Shown: positions 52,477 through 62,150, counted from the first letter of the stretch. The stretch: DNA of 64,000 nt from Streptomyces sp. NBC_01591 (GCF_035918155.1 NZ_CP109327.1:7812001-7876000), one strand, 5' to 3'. Numbers and translations: made by a program. Notes: a model not told the origin generated them from the letters alone.

Positions 52477-53078
52477 GCCCCCTGCCCGCACCCCCGACCC
52501 GTACCGACCCCGTCCTGCCGGCCGGGCAGGTGTTGCACCGGACCCGAGGACGGCTGGTGACGGTGGACGAACCCCTGCGGCTGGGCGCGGGCGGCCGGCC
52601 GGCGGCGGAAGCGGTCCGGTTCCTGCGCGAGTGCCAGAGCCACGATCTCGTCGTGCGCTGGCTGCCCGCGACCGACGACCCCCTGTTCACCGGGCCCGCG
52701 CACGAGGTGGCCGCGACGGCCGGCCTGCTGCGCCACCTGCCGGCCCCCGGCCCGCTGCCCGGCGAACCGCCGGAGCTCACCACGTGGCGGGACCGCCATG
52801 CCTACGGACAGCTCTACCACCGGCGCGGACCGGACTTCGTCACCGTCATGGACCGCAGGGAGCCATCGGCCGCGGCCCGCTTCACGATCGACGACCCCGA
52901 CCTGCTCGCCACGTTCCGCACCGTCCAGGACGCCACCGCCGTGGCCGGGCTGAGCGCGACGGGCCGGGAGGCGGTGGAGCTGCTGGCGGCGGAACGCCTC
53001 GCCTGGGTGACCGACGGCTGGGTGGTGGCCCTGCCACCACGCATCCGCCGGTGGCCCGTCCCCTGCACCGACATCTGA
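52473..53078 (+). CDS. DUF5825-like accessory protein of the radical SAM locus
   Basis: This 201-aa protein starts at an ATG overlapping the radical SAM stop (ATGA). It contains LVTVDEPLRLG, FLRECQSHDLVVRWLP, YGQLYHRRGPDFVTVMDRR and LAWVTDGWVVALPPRIRRW. I relate it to DUF5825, a family seen beside radical SAM maturases, from memory rather than alignment. Its lack of catalytic motifs suggests a partner or peptide-recognition role. Function is unknown. Confidence 0.6.
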   Translation: MSPLPAPPTRTDPVLPAGQVLHRTRGRLVTVDEPLRLGAGGRPAAEAVRFLRECQSHDLVVRWLPATDDPLFTGPAHEVAATAGLLRHLPAPGPLPGEPPELTTWRDRHAYGQLYHRRGPDFVTVMDRREPSAAARFTIDDPDLLATFRTVQDATAVAGLSATGREAVELLAAERLAWVTDGWVVALPPRIRRWPVPCTDI

Positions 53079-53083
53079 GCCGG

Positions 53084-54349
53084 ATGGAGCAGCTGCCCGG
53101 CCCGCCCTCCCCTTCCGCCCGTACCCGTACTGCCGGGACCGACCGCCCCGGACGCGCCCTGCTGCGCCACCGGCCGTTCGCGCTGCTGTGCGGGGAACAG
53201 ATCGCCAGCTCCCTCGGGCGTCAGGTCACCACCCTGGCTCTCGCGCTGCTCGCCGTGACCCGGCTGGAGGCGGGACCGTTCGGCGCCTCCGCGCTCATGG
53301 CGCTGAGCTATCTCCCGGGTGCGCTGCTCAGCCCGTTCGCCGGTGTGCTGGTCGACCGGGCGCGCCTGCGCAGCCTGACCGTGCTCCTCACCGTTCTGCA
53401 GGTGCTGGTCGTCGGTTCCGTACCCCTGGCAGCCGCCCTGGGACGACTCGGGCTGCCCCAGCTGTACGGGGTGGCCACCGTGTCCGGCGCGCTGACCTCC
53501 ATGCTCGCCGTCGCCCTGCAGGCGGCCCTGCCCCGGGTCGTGCACCCCGAGCAGCTGCTGTCCGCCAACTCGGCACTGACCGGCGCACGGACCACGGGGC
53601 AGATCGGCGGCCCCGCGCTCGGCGGCGTGCTGGTGGGCCTGACCGGACCCTCGACGGCATTGCTGGCCGCCTGCGTGGCGTACGGCATCGAGTCCCTGCT
53701 GCTGCTCGCACTCCCCGCCACGCTCAACACCCCGGCCCAGCAAGGGAGTCGCCGATCGGAATCCCGAACGGCCGCGCTGCGTGCCGGACTCGAAGTCGTG
53801 CGCGGCGAACGGCTGCTGCGCCGGCAGGTGCTCGCGGGGGCCGGGTTCAATCTCGGCAGCGGAGCCGCCGACGCGCTCTTCGTGCTCTACGCCACCCGTG
53901 ATCTCGGGCTACCGGCCTGGCAGTTGGGGACGGTCTACGCCGCGTTCAGCGTCGCCACCGTCCTGGGAGTGCTGCTGGCGGGCCGGTTCGCCGCCACCAT
54001 CGGCCTGGCCAGGGCGACCCGGATCTGCGCCGTGGTGGCCGCTCTCGCGATCTTCCTGATCCCGGGCGCCTCGCTGGGCCCCGGCTTCCCGGCGCTGCTC
54101 GCGTACCAGTTCCTCTTCGGTCTCGCGGCCACGGTCTGGGCCATCTCCATGACCACCACCCAGCAACTGGTCACACCGCCCGAGCTCCAGGGCCGGGTCG
54201 CCGGGGTCCTGCAGGCGGCGCTCATCGGCACGGTGCCGGTCGGCGCGCTCGGCGGCGGTGCGCTCGCCGCCTGGCTGGGCAACGTACCGGTGCTCACCGG
54301 CGGGGCGACGGTGGCGCTCGTGGCCGCCGCCTGCCTCTGGTTGCCGTGA
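53084..54349 (+). CDS. MFS exporter
   Basis: This 421-aa protein has about 12 hydrophobic segments. The first loop after FALLCGEQIASSLGRQV has GVLVDRARLRSL, the MFS motif A region, and SARTTGQIGGPALGG-type Gly-rich helices follow. It starts 5 nt after the DUF5825-like gene, so it is co-transcribed. In this locus it is a candidate exporter for the modified peptide product. Confidence 0.82.
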   Translation: MEQLPGPPSPSARTRTAGTDRPGRALLRHRPFALLCGEQIASSLGRQVTTLALALLAVTRLEAGPFGASALMALSYLPGALLSPFAGVLVDRARLRSLTVLLTVLQVLVVGSVPLAAALGRLGLPQLYGVATVSGALTSMLAVALQAALPRVVHPEQLLSANSALTGARTTGQIGGPALGGVLVGLTGPSTALLAACVAYGIESLLLLALPATLNTPAQQGSRRSESRTAALRAGLEVVRGERLLRRQVLAGAGFNLGSGAADALFVLYATRDLGLPAWQLGTVYAAFSVATVLGVLLAGRFAATIGLARATRICAVVAALAIFLIPGASLGPGFPALLAYQFLFGLAATVWAISMTTTQQLVTPPELQGRVAGVLQAALIGTVPVGALGGGALAAWLGNVPVLTGGATVALVAAACLWLP

Positions 54350-54379
54350 GCGGGAGCCGCGAAGGTCCACCACGCACTC

Positions 54380-54426
54380 GGCCCTCCCGGATCGCCGCCT
54401 GTCGGCAGGGCGAATCCGGGAGGGCC
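54380..54426. terminator. 13-bp hairpin between the MFS and permease genes
   Basis: GGCCCTCCCGGAT (54380-54392) pairs with ATCCGGGAGGGCC (54414-54426) in the gap between converging genes. Confidence 0.8.
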
Positions 54427-54441
54427 GGGGGAAGAGCCTGC

Positions 54442-55971
54442 TCAGACGATGCCTTCCTCGATCTCCGCCTGCTCGCGGGCATTCCCGTACGCCGACGGCG
54501 TGCTGTACGAACGCCGGGCGACGAACCACCAGACGGTGGCCAGGACCAGCACCGCGATCAGCGCGATCGACGCGTAGTTCATCGAGTCGACCGTCACCGG
54601 GGAGGACTGCGGGAGCAGGAACAGAACGGTCACGATGGCGACCCATACGACGGCGATCCAGCCGATCGGCTTGCTCCAGCGGCCCAGGTGCCAGGGCCCG
54701 CGTTCGAACCGGCTGCCGGAGCGCAGCTTCAGGAAGATCGGGATCGCGTAGGCGGGCGTGATACCGATGACGTTGATCGCGGTCACCGCACCGTACGCGG
54801 TGGCGGAGTACAGCGAGGGCAGCGCGAGCACTCCGGCGACGACGACGGACAGCCACACCGCGTTGACGGGCGTCTGGGTGCGGGCGCTCACCTTGTGCCA
54901 CAGCGCCGAGCCCGGCAGGGCGTTGTCACGGCTGAACGCGAACACCATCCGGCTCGCGGCGGCGACCTCGGCGTTGCCGCAGAACAGCTGTGCCGCGATC
55001 ACGATCAGCAGCATGGCGGTGGCCCCGGAGGTGCCCAGTGCGTCGATCAGGATCTGCGCCGGCGGCACACCGGTGGCGCTGTTCTGGGTGCCCGCGTAGT
55101 CCTGGATGGCGAAGGTCAGCCCTGCGAGCAGCACGAATCCGGCGATCCAGGAGACCCAGATCGCGCGGACGATGCCCTTGGCGGCCGTCACGGAGGCGTT
55201 CGACGTCTCCTCCGAGAGGTGGGCCGAGGCGTCGTAGCCGCAGAAGGTGTACTGCGCGAGGAGCAGGCCGATCGCCGCCACGTACAACGGGTTGTGCCAG
55301 CCCGTGTCATTGACGAACTCGGTGAAGACGAACGACGGCGACTGGTGGTTCGAGGGCACGATCGCGAGCACGGTGACGATCACCGCGACACCGGCGAGAT
55401 GCCACCACACACTGATCGAGTTGAGCACGCTGACGAGGCGGACACCGAAGAGGTTCAGCACGGCGTGCAGCAGCAGAATGCAGACAAAAATGATCATTGT
55501 CTTGCCCGGTGTGGGAGTGAATCCCCACTGCAGATTCATCAGCGCACCGGTGAACAGCGCCGCACCATAGTCGATGCCCGCGATCGCGCCCAGCAGACCC
55601 AGCAGATTCAGCCAGCCGGTGTACCAGCCCCACTTGCGGCCGCCGAGCCGGTCGGCCATGTAGTACAGCGCTCCCGAGGTCGGGTAGGCACTGGTGACCT
55701 CGGCGAGTGCCATGCCGACGCAGAGCACGAAGAGTCCGACACCGGCCCAGCCCCAGAGCATCACGGCCGGACCACCGGTCGACATGCCGAAGCCGTACAG
55801 GGTCATGCAGCCGGACAGGATCGAGATGACGGAGAAGCTGATGGCGAAGTTGCCGAAGCCTCCCATGCGGCGGGCGAGCACCGGCTGGTAGCCGAGTTCG
55901 CGCAGCCGCTCCTCCTCGTCCTTCGGCGGGGTTGCCTCCGCACCCGACTGGGTCGGGGTGGATATGGACAT
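54442..55971 (-). CDS. APC-family amino acid permease
   Basis: This 509-aa transporter starts at ATG 55971 (GGAGG 9 nt upstream); an ATG at 55986 is an alternative. It has about 12 membrane helices. Family segments include ELGYQPVLARRMGGFGNFAISFSVISILSG at the N-terminus, SAYPTSGALYYMADRLGG and GYDASAHLSEET. These match the GABA/amino-acid/polyamine permease group of actinomycetes. The substrate is unknown. It lies downstream of the hypothetical TPR-like gene, separated by 86 nt. Confidence 0.88.
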   Translation of the reverse strand: MSISTPTQSGAEATPPKDEEERLRELGYQPVLARRMGGFGNFAISFSVISILSGCMTLYGFGMSTGGPAVMLWGWAGVGLFVLCVGMALAEVTSAYPTSGALYYMADRLGGRKWGWYTGWLNLLGLLGAIAGIDYGAALFTGALMNLQWGFTPTPGKTMIIFVCILLLHAVLNLFGVRLVSVLNSISVWWHLAGVAVIVTVLAIVPSNHQSPSFVFTEFVNDTGWHNPLYVAAIGLLLAQYTFCGYDASAHLSEETSNASVTAAKGIVRAIWVSWIAGFVLLAGLTFAIQDYAGTQNSATGVPPAQILIDALGTSGATAMLLIVIAAQLFCGNAEVAAASRMVFAFSRDNALPGSALWHKVSARTQTPVNAVWLSVVVAGVLALPSLYSATAYGAVTAINVIGITPAYAIPIFLKLRSGSRFERGPWHLGRWSKPIGWIAVVWVAIVTVLFLLPQSSPVTVDSMNYASIALIAVLVLATVWWFVARRSYSTPSAYGNAREQAEIEEGIV

Positions 55972-56057
55972 CGGGAAAACCTCCATGAGCGGGATGGAAA
56001 GGGACGGACAGGATCGGTTCGGGACGGGGAGGAGGCACGGCATCGCGGCGCCGTCGC

Positions 56058-57065
56058 TCAGCGGTGCGGCCCGCGTCCGGGGGTGCGGGACACGGCGAGA
56101 CAGCGGCTGCGGGCTCGCAGGAAGACGTCCTCCGCGTCTCCCGGGCCCTTGCGGCCACGCGTGCGGTACACCCAGGGAACCGAGGTGAAATAGGGGCCGA
56201 GTTCCTGGAACACCGCTGCGGCCTCGGCGAATTGGAGGGCTCCCCACAGGGCGTGGGCCAGATGGTTGAGGTCGAGCAGGGAGTGGGAGATCGGCGTCGT
56301 GCGACGGAACCAGAGCTCCAGCGCACGGGCGGCGTCCCGTTCCGCGTCCTCGGTGACCCAGTGCAGGTCCAGGGCCTTCTCGTGGCCCTGCTCGCGGCGG
56401 TAGCGCTCGACCCGCACATACAGGGGCAGTACGTGCAGCGCGGAGCCGTCGGGTGCCGAAGAGGCCGCCCACTGGACGAAGTTGACCGCTTCCGAGAGGG
56501 ATCCGCCGGCCTTTCGCGCGTACACGAACTGGAGCATCCGGTGATAGGCCTCGCGGTTGCAGGGATCGCGCTTGTCGGCCTCCGCCAGCAGCCCCCACGG
56601 ACCGGGGAAGAGCATCGGCCCCGGCGGATGCAGCCGGTGCTCCTCCAGCTGCTGCCGCTCGTCCAGCTGGGACAGGGCCAGCAGACACACCCATGGCACC
56701 GGGTCCGCGGGCGAGGCGTTCGCGGCCGTCCGGCAGGCCTGCCAGGCCTCCTGCCACAACTCCTGTGCCCGGTGATGGCCCTCGCGGTGGGCGCGCACGG
56801 CGCGCTCGACGACGACCCGCGCCTGCATCACCGCGGCGGCGACACTCCTGGGATCCTCGGCCAGCCAGGCCTGCACCGCATCCGAACCGGCGGCAACCGC
56901 CCCGAGCACCTGTGTGCGCTGGGTCCACAGGGTCCAGTCCGGAGTGCTCTCCAGCAGACTCCGCATGGACATCCAGCGTCCGGTGCGCAAATCCTGTAAC
57001 GCGACGCGCAGATCGTTGTCATGGCCGGCCGGGTGGTAGACCGGCCGGAAATCACTGTTGGCCAT
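56058..57065 (-). CDS. hypothetical helical (TPR-like) protein
   Basis: This 335-aa protein is predicted almost wholly helical, with repeated A/L/W patterns (AVMQARVVVERAVRAHREGH, WQEAWQACRTAANASPADPVPWVC) that suggest tetratricopeptide-like repeats. It has no signal peptide or catalytic motif. It precedes the amino-acid permease on the same strand. Proteins of this appearance are common in Streptomyces; the function is unknown. Confidence 0.72.
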   Translation of the reverse strand: MANSDFRPVYHPAGHDNDLRVALQDLRTGRWMSMRSLLESTPDWTLWTQRTQVLGAVAAGSDAVQAWLAEDPRSVAAAVMQARVVVERAVRAHREGHHRAQELWQEAWQACRTAANASPADPVPWVCLLALSQLDERQQLEEHRLHPPGPMLFPGPWGLLAEADKRDPCNREAYHRMLQFVYARKAGGSLSEAVNFVQWAASSAPDGSALHVLPLYVRVERYRREQGHEKALDLHWVTEDAERDAARALELWFRRTTPISHSLLDLNHLAHALWGALQFAEAAAVFQELGPYFTSVPWVYRTRGRKGPGDAEDVFLRARSRCLAVSRTPGRGPHR

Positions 57066-57507
57066 GGACTCGCCCTGCCCCCGTGCGACAGGCCGGCTTG
57101 TGACGGTCGGGGAATCTCCTCAGCACGTCACGCAACCCGGTGGTGGCATGGAACCCGCGCAGATGCGGAAAGGCGGGGAACCGGTGACTCGGAGCTCGGG
57201 GCAGGTTGTCAGTCTCATCAATCCTCAAGGACGTGGGGGGCGAAGCAGCTGTTGAATAACGAACTGCTCGAAAGCGTCCGGTTGTTGCTCGGCGGTGAGT
57301 GTAAGGCCAGTCACTCCGAACTCCGGACCGATTCGCGGATCTTACTCAAGTCGGCTGATTCCCCAGGACGTTGAAAGATGTACCGGTTGTTCCGGTCATG
57401 TTCCGGGCGGCCCTTGACGTACGCGGTGGTCTGCACCACTCTGGGCGGCGAGTTCAGTGATCACGATTCCGTTCAAGCCGCAGAGCTTCCGCACAGCTGG
57501 AGAGTCG
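57066..57507. other. divergent intergenic region upstream of the glycerol operon
   Basis: No supported gene lies in these 442 bases. A short ORF (ATG 57148, 35 aa) lacks a ribosome site. A TTGACG hexamer at 57414-57419 lies about 90 nt upstream of the kinase start and could be a -35 element, but no convincing -10 is seen. The middle part is AT-richer, as in a regulatory region. Confidence 0.45.
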
Positions 57508-58941
57508 ATGACAGGCCCGGTACTCGCCGTGGACCAGGGCACGTCGGGCACGAAGGCTCTGGTGATCTGCCCCGAGCGCGGCGTGATCGGTTCCGCTTCC
57601 GTTCCGGTGAGACCTCGTCACGGCGCCGGGGGAGTGGTCGAGGCGGACCCGGCCGAACTGCTCGGCTCGGTCATCGAAGCGGGCAGCCGGGCGTTGCAGG
57701 AAGCTGCTGAACCGGTTTCGGCGGTCGGCCTCGCCAACCAGGGCGAGACCGTGCTCGCCTGGGACCCGGACACCGGGCGCCCGCTCACCGACGCGATCGT
57801 CTGGCAGGACCGGCGTGCCGCCTCGATCTGCGCCGAACTCGCCTCGTACGACGAAGAGTTGACGCATCTCACCGGGCTGCCCCTCGACCCCTACTTCGCC
57901 GCGCCGAAGATGGCCTGGATCCGCCGGGAACTGACCCGCGAAGGCGTCGTCACCACCACCGACTCCTGGCTCGTCCATCAGCTGACCGGGGCGTTCGTCA
58001 CGGACGCGGCGACGGCCGGACGCACCCAGTTGCTCGACCTCGACCGGGCCGACTGGTCACCCCGGGCCCTGGAGGTCTTCGGTCTCGGCGACGAACGGCT
58101 GCCCGATGTCGTCGACTGCGACAGCACGGTCGGTACGACGACCGCCTTCGGCGGTGAACTCCCGCTGACCGGCCTGCTCGTCGACCAGCAGGCCGCCCTG
58201 CTCGCCCAGAACGCCCTGGACCCGGGCAACGCCAAATGCACCTACGGAACGGGCGCCTTCCTGCTCGCCCAGACCGGGCCCGCCCCACGCCGGGGCTCCA
58301 CGGGACTGGTCAGCTGTGTCGCCTGGCGGCTCGGTGGCCGTACGGACTACTGCCTCGACGGGCAGGTCTACACCGCCGCGTCCGCCGTCGACTGGCTGGC
58401 CGGCCTGGGGGTGATCTCCGGCGCGGCCGACCTCGACCCGGTCGGCGCGACCGTCCCCGACTCCGGCGGTGTCACCTTCGTACCGGCGCTCGCCGGACTC
58501 GCAGCCCCCTGGTGGCGCGGTGATCTGCGCGGATCGGTGACCGGCCTCGGCCTCGGCACCACCGCGGGCCATCTGGTGCGCGCACTGTGCGAAGGCATCG
58601 CGGCACAGGTCGTCGAGCTCACCGAAGCGGTCGCGACCGACCTCGGCTCGCCACTGACCTCGCTCCGCGTCGACGGCGGCCTGACCCGCTCCGAACTGCT
58701 CATGCAGACCCAGGCCGATCTGCTGCAACGACCCGTCGAGGTGTCCGCCCTGCCCGATGTCACCGCGCTCGGCGTCGGAGCGGTCGCCCGGCTCGGCCTC
58801 GACCCCCGGCTCCCGCTCCGACAGGCCGTGCCCGACTGGAAGCCCGCCGCCGTGTACGAACCCCGGATCGCCGCCGACGAGGCGGCCGAACGGCTCGCCG
58901 GATTCCGGACCGCCGTGCAGACCCTGCTGGACCATGCCTGA
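57508..58941 (+). CDS. glpK: FGGY-family carbohydrate kinase, probable glycerol kinase
   Basis: This 477-aa kinase starts at ATG 57508 (GGAG 6 nt upstream). It has the FGGY signatures: VLAVDQGTSGTKALV (phosphate 1), LANQGETVLAWD, DAIVWQDRRAA, KCTYGTGAFLLAQTG (phosphate 2) and LRVDGGLTRSELLMQTQADLLQRPV. Two FAD enzymes of G3P oxidation follow, which supports glycerol over other polyols. It makes sn-glycerol-3-phosphate. It is first in a three-gene operon. Confidence 0.82.
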   Translation: MTGPVLAVDQGTSGTKALVICPERGVIGSASVPVRPRHGAGGVVEADPAELLGSVIEAGSRALQEAAEPVSAVGLANQGETVLAWDPDTGRPLTDAIVWQDRRAASICAELASYDEELTHLTGLPLDPYFAAPKMAWIRRELTREGVVTTTDSWLVHQLTGAFVTDAATAGRTQLLDLDRADWSPRALEVFGLGDERLPDVVDCDSTVGTTTAFGGELPLTGLLVDQQAALLAQNALDPGNAKCTYGTGAFLLAQTGPAPRRGSTGLVSCVAWRLGGRTDYCLDGQVYTAASAVDWLAGLGVISGAADLDPVGATVPDSGGVTFVPALAGLAAPWWRGDLRGSVTGLGLGTTAGHLVRALCEGIAAQVVELTEAVATDLGSPLTSLRVDGGLTRSELLMQTQADLLQRPVEVSALPDVTALGVGAVARLGLDPRLPLRQAVPDWKPAAVYEPRIAADEAAERLAGFRTAVQTLLDHA

Positions 58942-58960
58942 GACGTACGAGAGTCACGCG

Positions 58961-60409
58961 ATGAGCCCCACGATCACCACAGCCGGAGAGCTGACCGCCG
59001 ACGAGCTGCCCGGGACCCGGCCCGACAGCGGGCCCGGCGCCCCGGTCTACGACGTGACCGTCGTCGGCGCGGGCGTCGTCGGCGCCGCCATCGCCCGCGA
59101 ACTGGCCCGCTACCGGCTGCGCACCGCGCTCCTCGACGCCTCCGACGACATCGGCAACGGAACCTCGAAGGCCAACACTGCCATCCTGCACACCGGTTTC
59201 GACGCCGTACCCGGCTCCCTGGAAGCCCGGCTGGTCCGCGAAGGGCAGCAAAGACTCCGCGCGTACGCGGCCGAGACCGGCATCCCCGTCGAACGCGTCG
59301 GAGCCCTGCTCGTCGCCTGGGACGAAGAACAACTGGCCGTGCTGCCCGCCCTGTTGGCCAAGGCGGAGCGGAACGACTACCACGCGGCACGCCTTCTGGA
59401 CGCCGGTGAACTGCGCACCCTCGAACCCCATCTGGGACCCGGCGCCCTCGGTGCGCTCGAGATCCCCGACGAGAGCATCATCTGTCCCTGGACGACCCCG
59501 CTCGCCTACGCCACCCAGGCCGTGCGCGCCGGAGTGCATCTGCACCTCAACTGCCGAGTACGGCACATCGACAGCGGCGACGACGTCCACACCCTCACCA
59601 CCACCCGGGGAACGCTGCGCACCCGCCATCTGATCAACGCCGCCGGACTGTACGCCGACGAACTCGACCGGGACCTCGGTCACGACGACTTCACCGTCAC
59701 CCCGCGCCGCGGCCAGCTCATCGTCTTCGACAAGCTCGCCCGCAGTCTCGTCGGCCACATCCTGCTCCCGGTGCCCACTGCCGTGGGCAAGGGCGTCCTG
59801 GTCGCACCGACCGTCTTCGGCAATGTGCTGCTCGGCCCCACCGCCGAGGACCTCGACGACAAGACCGCCACCGGATCGACCGCCGACGCGATCGCCCTGC
59901 TGCGCGAGAAGGGCCGCCGCATCCTGCCGGAACTGCTCGACGAGGAAGTCACCGCCGTCTACGCCGGACTGCGTGCCGCGACCGGCCAGGAGGACTACCG
60001 CATCCGGTCCCGGCCGGACCGGCGGTACATCGCCGTCGGCGGCATCCGCTCCACCGGCCTCACCGCCTCCATGGCCATCGCCGGGCATGTCACGGAACTG
60101 CTCGGCGACTCGGGCCTCGATCTCGGTACGCCGTCCGAGCTGCCGCCCGTCACCATGCCCAACCTCGGCGAGGCCTTCCCGCGCCCGTACCAGGACGCCG
60201 TGCGCATCGCGGCAGACCCGGCGTACGGCACGCTGGTCTGCCACTGCGAACGGGTCTCCGCGGGCGAGATCAGGGACGCCCTGGCCGGCCTGGTGCCGCC
60301 GCACTCCCCGGACGGCCTGCGGCGCAGAACGAGAGCAGGGAACGGCCGGTGCCAGGGGTTCTACTGCGGGGCCGCGGTCCGCGCACTGTTCGAGGAGGCC
60401 CGGTCATGA
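58961..60409 (+). CDS. FAD-dependent glycerol-3-phosphate dehydrogenase (GlpA-like)
   Basis: This 482-aa protein (start ATG 58961; ATG 58934 overlapping the kinase is the alternative) has the dinucleotide motif VTVVGAGVVGAAIARELA, the DAO-fold segments TAILHTGFDA and INAAGLYADEL, and GGIRSTGLTASMAIA near the FAD-binding end. The C-terminal tail carries LVCHCERVSAGEIRDAL with GRCQGFYCG, a BFD-like [2Fe-2S] cysteine set. This matches GlpA-type enzymes that pass electrons to an accessory flavoprotein. Confidence 0.85.
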   Translation: MSPTITTAGELTADELPGTRPDSGPGAPVYDVTVVGAGVVGAAIARELARYRLRTALLDASDDIGNGTSKANTAILHTGFDAVPGSLEARLVREGQQRLRAYAAETGIPVERVGALLVAWDEEQLAVLPALLAKAERNDYHAARLLDAGELRTLEPHLGPGALGALEIPDESIICPWTTPLAYATQAVRAGVHLHLNCRVRHIDSGDDVHTLTTTRGTLRTRHLINAAGLYADELDRDLGHDDFTVTPRRGQLIVFDKLARSLVGHILLPVPTAVGKGVLVAPTVFGNVLLGPTAEDLDDKTATGSTADAIALLREKGRRILPELLDEEVTAVYAGLRAATGQEDYRIRSRPDRRYIAVGGIRSTGLTASMAIAGHVTELLGDSGLDLGTPSELPPVTMPNLGEAFPRPYQDAVRIAADPAYGTLVCHCERVSAGEIRDALAGLVPPHSPDGLRRRTRAGNGRCQGFYCGAAVRALFEEARS

Positions 60410-61641
60410 CCCGCCGCGAGCGCACCGTCGACGTGCTGATCGTCGGGGGCGGCCCGGCCGGCCTCGGCGCCGGGGCCGAACTCGCCGCATCCGGCGCGGG
60501 TCGGGTCGAGATCCTGGAACGCGAACAGACCGCGGGCGGCATCCCCCGCCACTGCCACCACGGCGGATTCGGCGGCCGCACCATCGGCAGCGGAGGAGCG
60601 ACCGGACCCGCGTACGCCCGGAGCTGCGTGGCCGCCGCCGTACGCGCCGGAGCCACCCTGCGTACCGGGGTCACCGTCACCGGCTGGGCCGGGCCACTGA
60701 CCGTGGACACCACCGCGCCCACCGGCCTCGAACGGATCACCGCCCGCGCGGTCGTCCTCGCCACCGGCGCCCGCGAACGCCCCCGCAGCGCCCGCCTCGT
60801 CCCCGGCAGCCGCCCACCCGGCGTCTACACCACCGGCGAACTCCAGCAGGCCGTCCACCTGTACCGGCAGCGGATCGGCAGCCGCGCGGTCGTCATCGGC
60901 AACGAACCCGTCAGCCGTGCCGCGGCCGACACCCTGCGCGTCGCCGGCCTGGACGTCGTCGCCATGGTCACCGACCAGCCGCCCTCCAGGCTCGCCGCCC
61001 TGGCCCCGACCGGCGACCGCACCCCGGTACTCGGCCACACCACCGTCACCGCCCTGACCGGCCGGGAACGGCTCACCGGAGTCTCGGTGCGCCACCACGA
61101 CGGCCGGACCACGACCCTGCGCTGCGACACCGTCGTCTTCACCGGGGACTGGATCCCCGACCACGAACTGGCCCGGCGCGGCGAGATCACCCTCGACCCC
61201 GGCACCCGCGGCCCCGCGTACGACGCCGCCCACCGCACGACCGGGACCGGAATCTTCGCCGTCGGCAATCTGCTGCACGGCGTGGAGAGCGCGGGCTTCG
61301 CCCTCGCCGAGGGCCGGGCCGTCGCCGCGCCCGTACTGCGTCACCTGACAACCGGCGAGTGGCCCACCGGACGGCCGCCCATCGCGGTCGAGTCCCCACT
61401 GCGGTGGATCGCACCGAACCTCATCGGCCCGGACGGCGACATCCCGCCCGGGGGCCGCTTCACCCTGCGCACCGTCCGGCGGCTCTCCTCGCCGCTGCTG
61501 GTCGTCCGCCAGGACGGCCGTGAGCTCCATCGGCAGCGGCTGCTGCTGCCCGCCGTGCCGGACCGCCCGTTCCATCTGCGCGCCGACTGGCTCGAGCGGG
61601 CCGATCCGCACGGCGGCGCCGTACGGATCTCGGTGCGCTGA
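60406..61641 (+). CDS. FAD/NAD(P)-dependent oxidoreductase, GlpA partner
   Basis: This 411-aa protein overlaps the GlpA-like gene (ATGA; GAGGAGG upstream). It shows DVLIVGGGPAGLGAGAELA, AVVLATGARERPRSAR, RAVVIGNEPVSRAAADTL and GIFAVGNLLHGVESAGFALAEGRAVA, the NAD(P)H-disulfide-reductase-like fold. Such partners accept or transfer electrons for anaerobic-type G3P dehydrogenase systems. It lacks the Cys-x4-Cys of thioredoxin reductases. Confidence 0.82.
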   Translation: MTRRERTVDVLIVGGGPAGLGAGAELAASGAGRVEILEREQTAGGIPRHCHHGGFGGRTIGSGGATGPAYARSCVAAAVRAGATLRTGVTVTGWAGPLTVDTTAPTGLERITARAVVLATGARERPRSARLVPGSRPPGVYTTGELQQAVHLYRQRIGSRAVVIGNEPVSRAAADTLRVAGLDVVAMVTDQPPSRLAALAPTGDRTPVLGHTTVTALTGRERLTGVSVRHHDGRTTTLRCDTVVFTGDWIPDHELARRGEITLDPGTRGPAYDAAHRTTGTGIFAVGNLLHGVESAGFALAEGRAVAAPVLRHLTTGEWPTGRPPIAVESPLRWIAPNLIGPDGDIPPGGRFTLRTVRRLSSPLLVVRQDGRELHRQRLLLPAVPDRPFHLRADWLERADPHGGAVRISVR

Positions 61642-61648
61642 CCGTACG

Positions 61649-62017
61649 TCAGGGAATGAGCAGCCAGTCAGATCCGATCGCCGCGACCAGGCCGACGGCG
61701 AGCAGCCAACTGCCCAGCCGGGTACGGCCGTTCCTGCTGAGCTCGATCACGATCCCGCACAGGATCAGCGCGAGCCCGTACACCCCGACCACCAGGACGG
61801 ACGACCGGCTGGCGATCCGCAGCCCGAGGACCACCGCCATCGCGGCCATGCCGACCGAGGAGAGGACCATCCGCAGCCGTCTCGCCTGGCGTGGTGTCAG
61901 CTTCCGGTCCCCGGTCCCGTCGGCCGCCCCGGGAGCCGTCTCCGCGACGTCCTCGGGGCCGGCCTCCGGGACGGGTATCGGGGTGTCCACGGCCTGGTCC
62001 TGGTCAGAAGTGCTCAT
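61649..62017 (-). CDS. hypothetical membrane protein (about 3 TM)
   Basis: The product has 122 aa from ATG 62017. An acidic Pro-rich N-terminus is followed by KLTPRQARRLRMVLSSVGMA, and three hydrophobic segments follow (VGMAAMAVVLGLRIA, VLVVGVYGLALILCG, LGSWLLAVGLVAAIG). No family is recognised. It converges on the glycerol operon 7 nt away. Confidence 0.7.
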   Translation of the reverse strand: MSTSDQDQAVDTPIPVPEAGPEDVAETAPGAADGTGDRKLTPRQARRLRMVLSSVGMAAMAVVLGLRIASRSSVLVVGVYGLALILCGIVIELSRNGRTRLGSWLLAVGLVAAIGSDWLLIP

Positions 62018-62150
62018 GACGCGCGATCGTAATGGCTGCGGGCCGCACTGTTCACCGCTCCGGGTGATGGGCGGCGAATGTGACGCAGGTCCGGTGCGTA
62101 CCCGGCCACATCCCGCCCCTCGCACCGGTGCGCCCCGGGCCCGGTCCGGG

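Noticed and set aside
57148..57255. 35-aa ORF upstream of the glycerol operon
   Set aside because: No ribosome site, weak codon bias and no similarity; left as intergenic.
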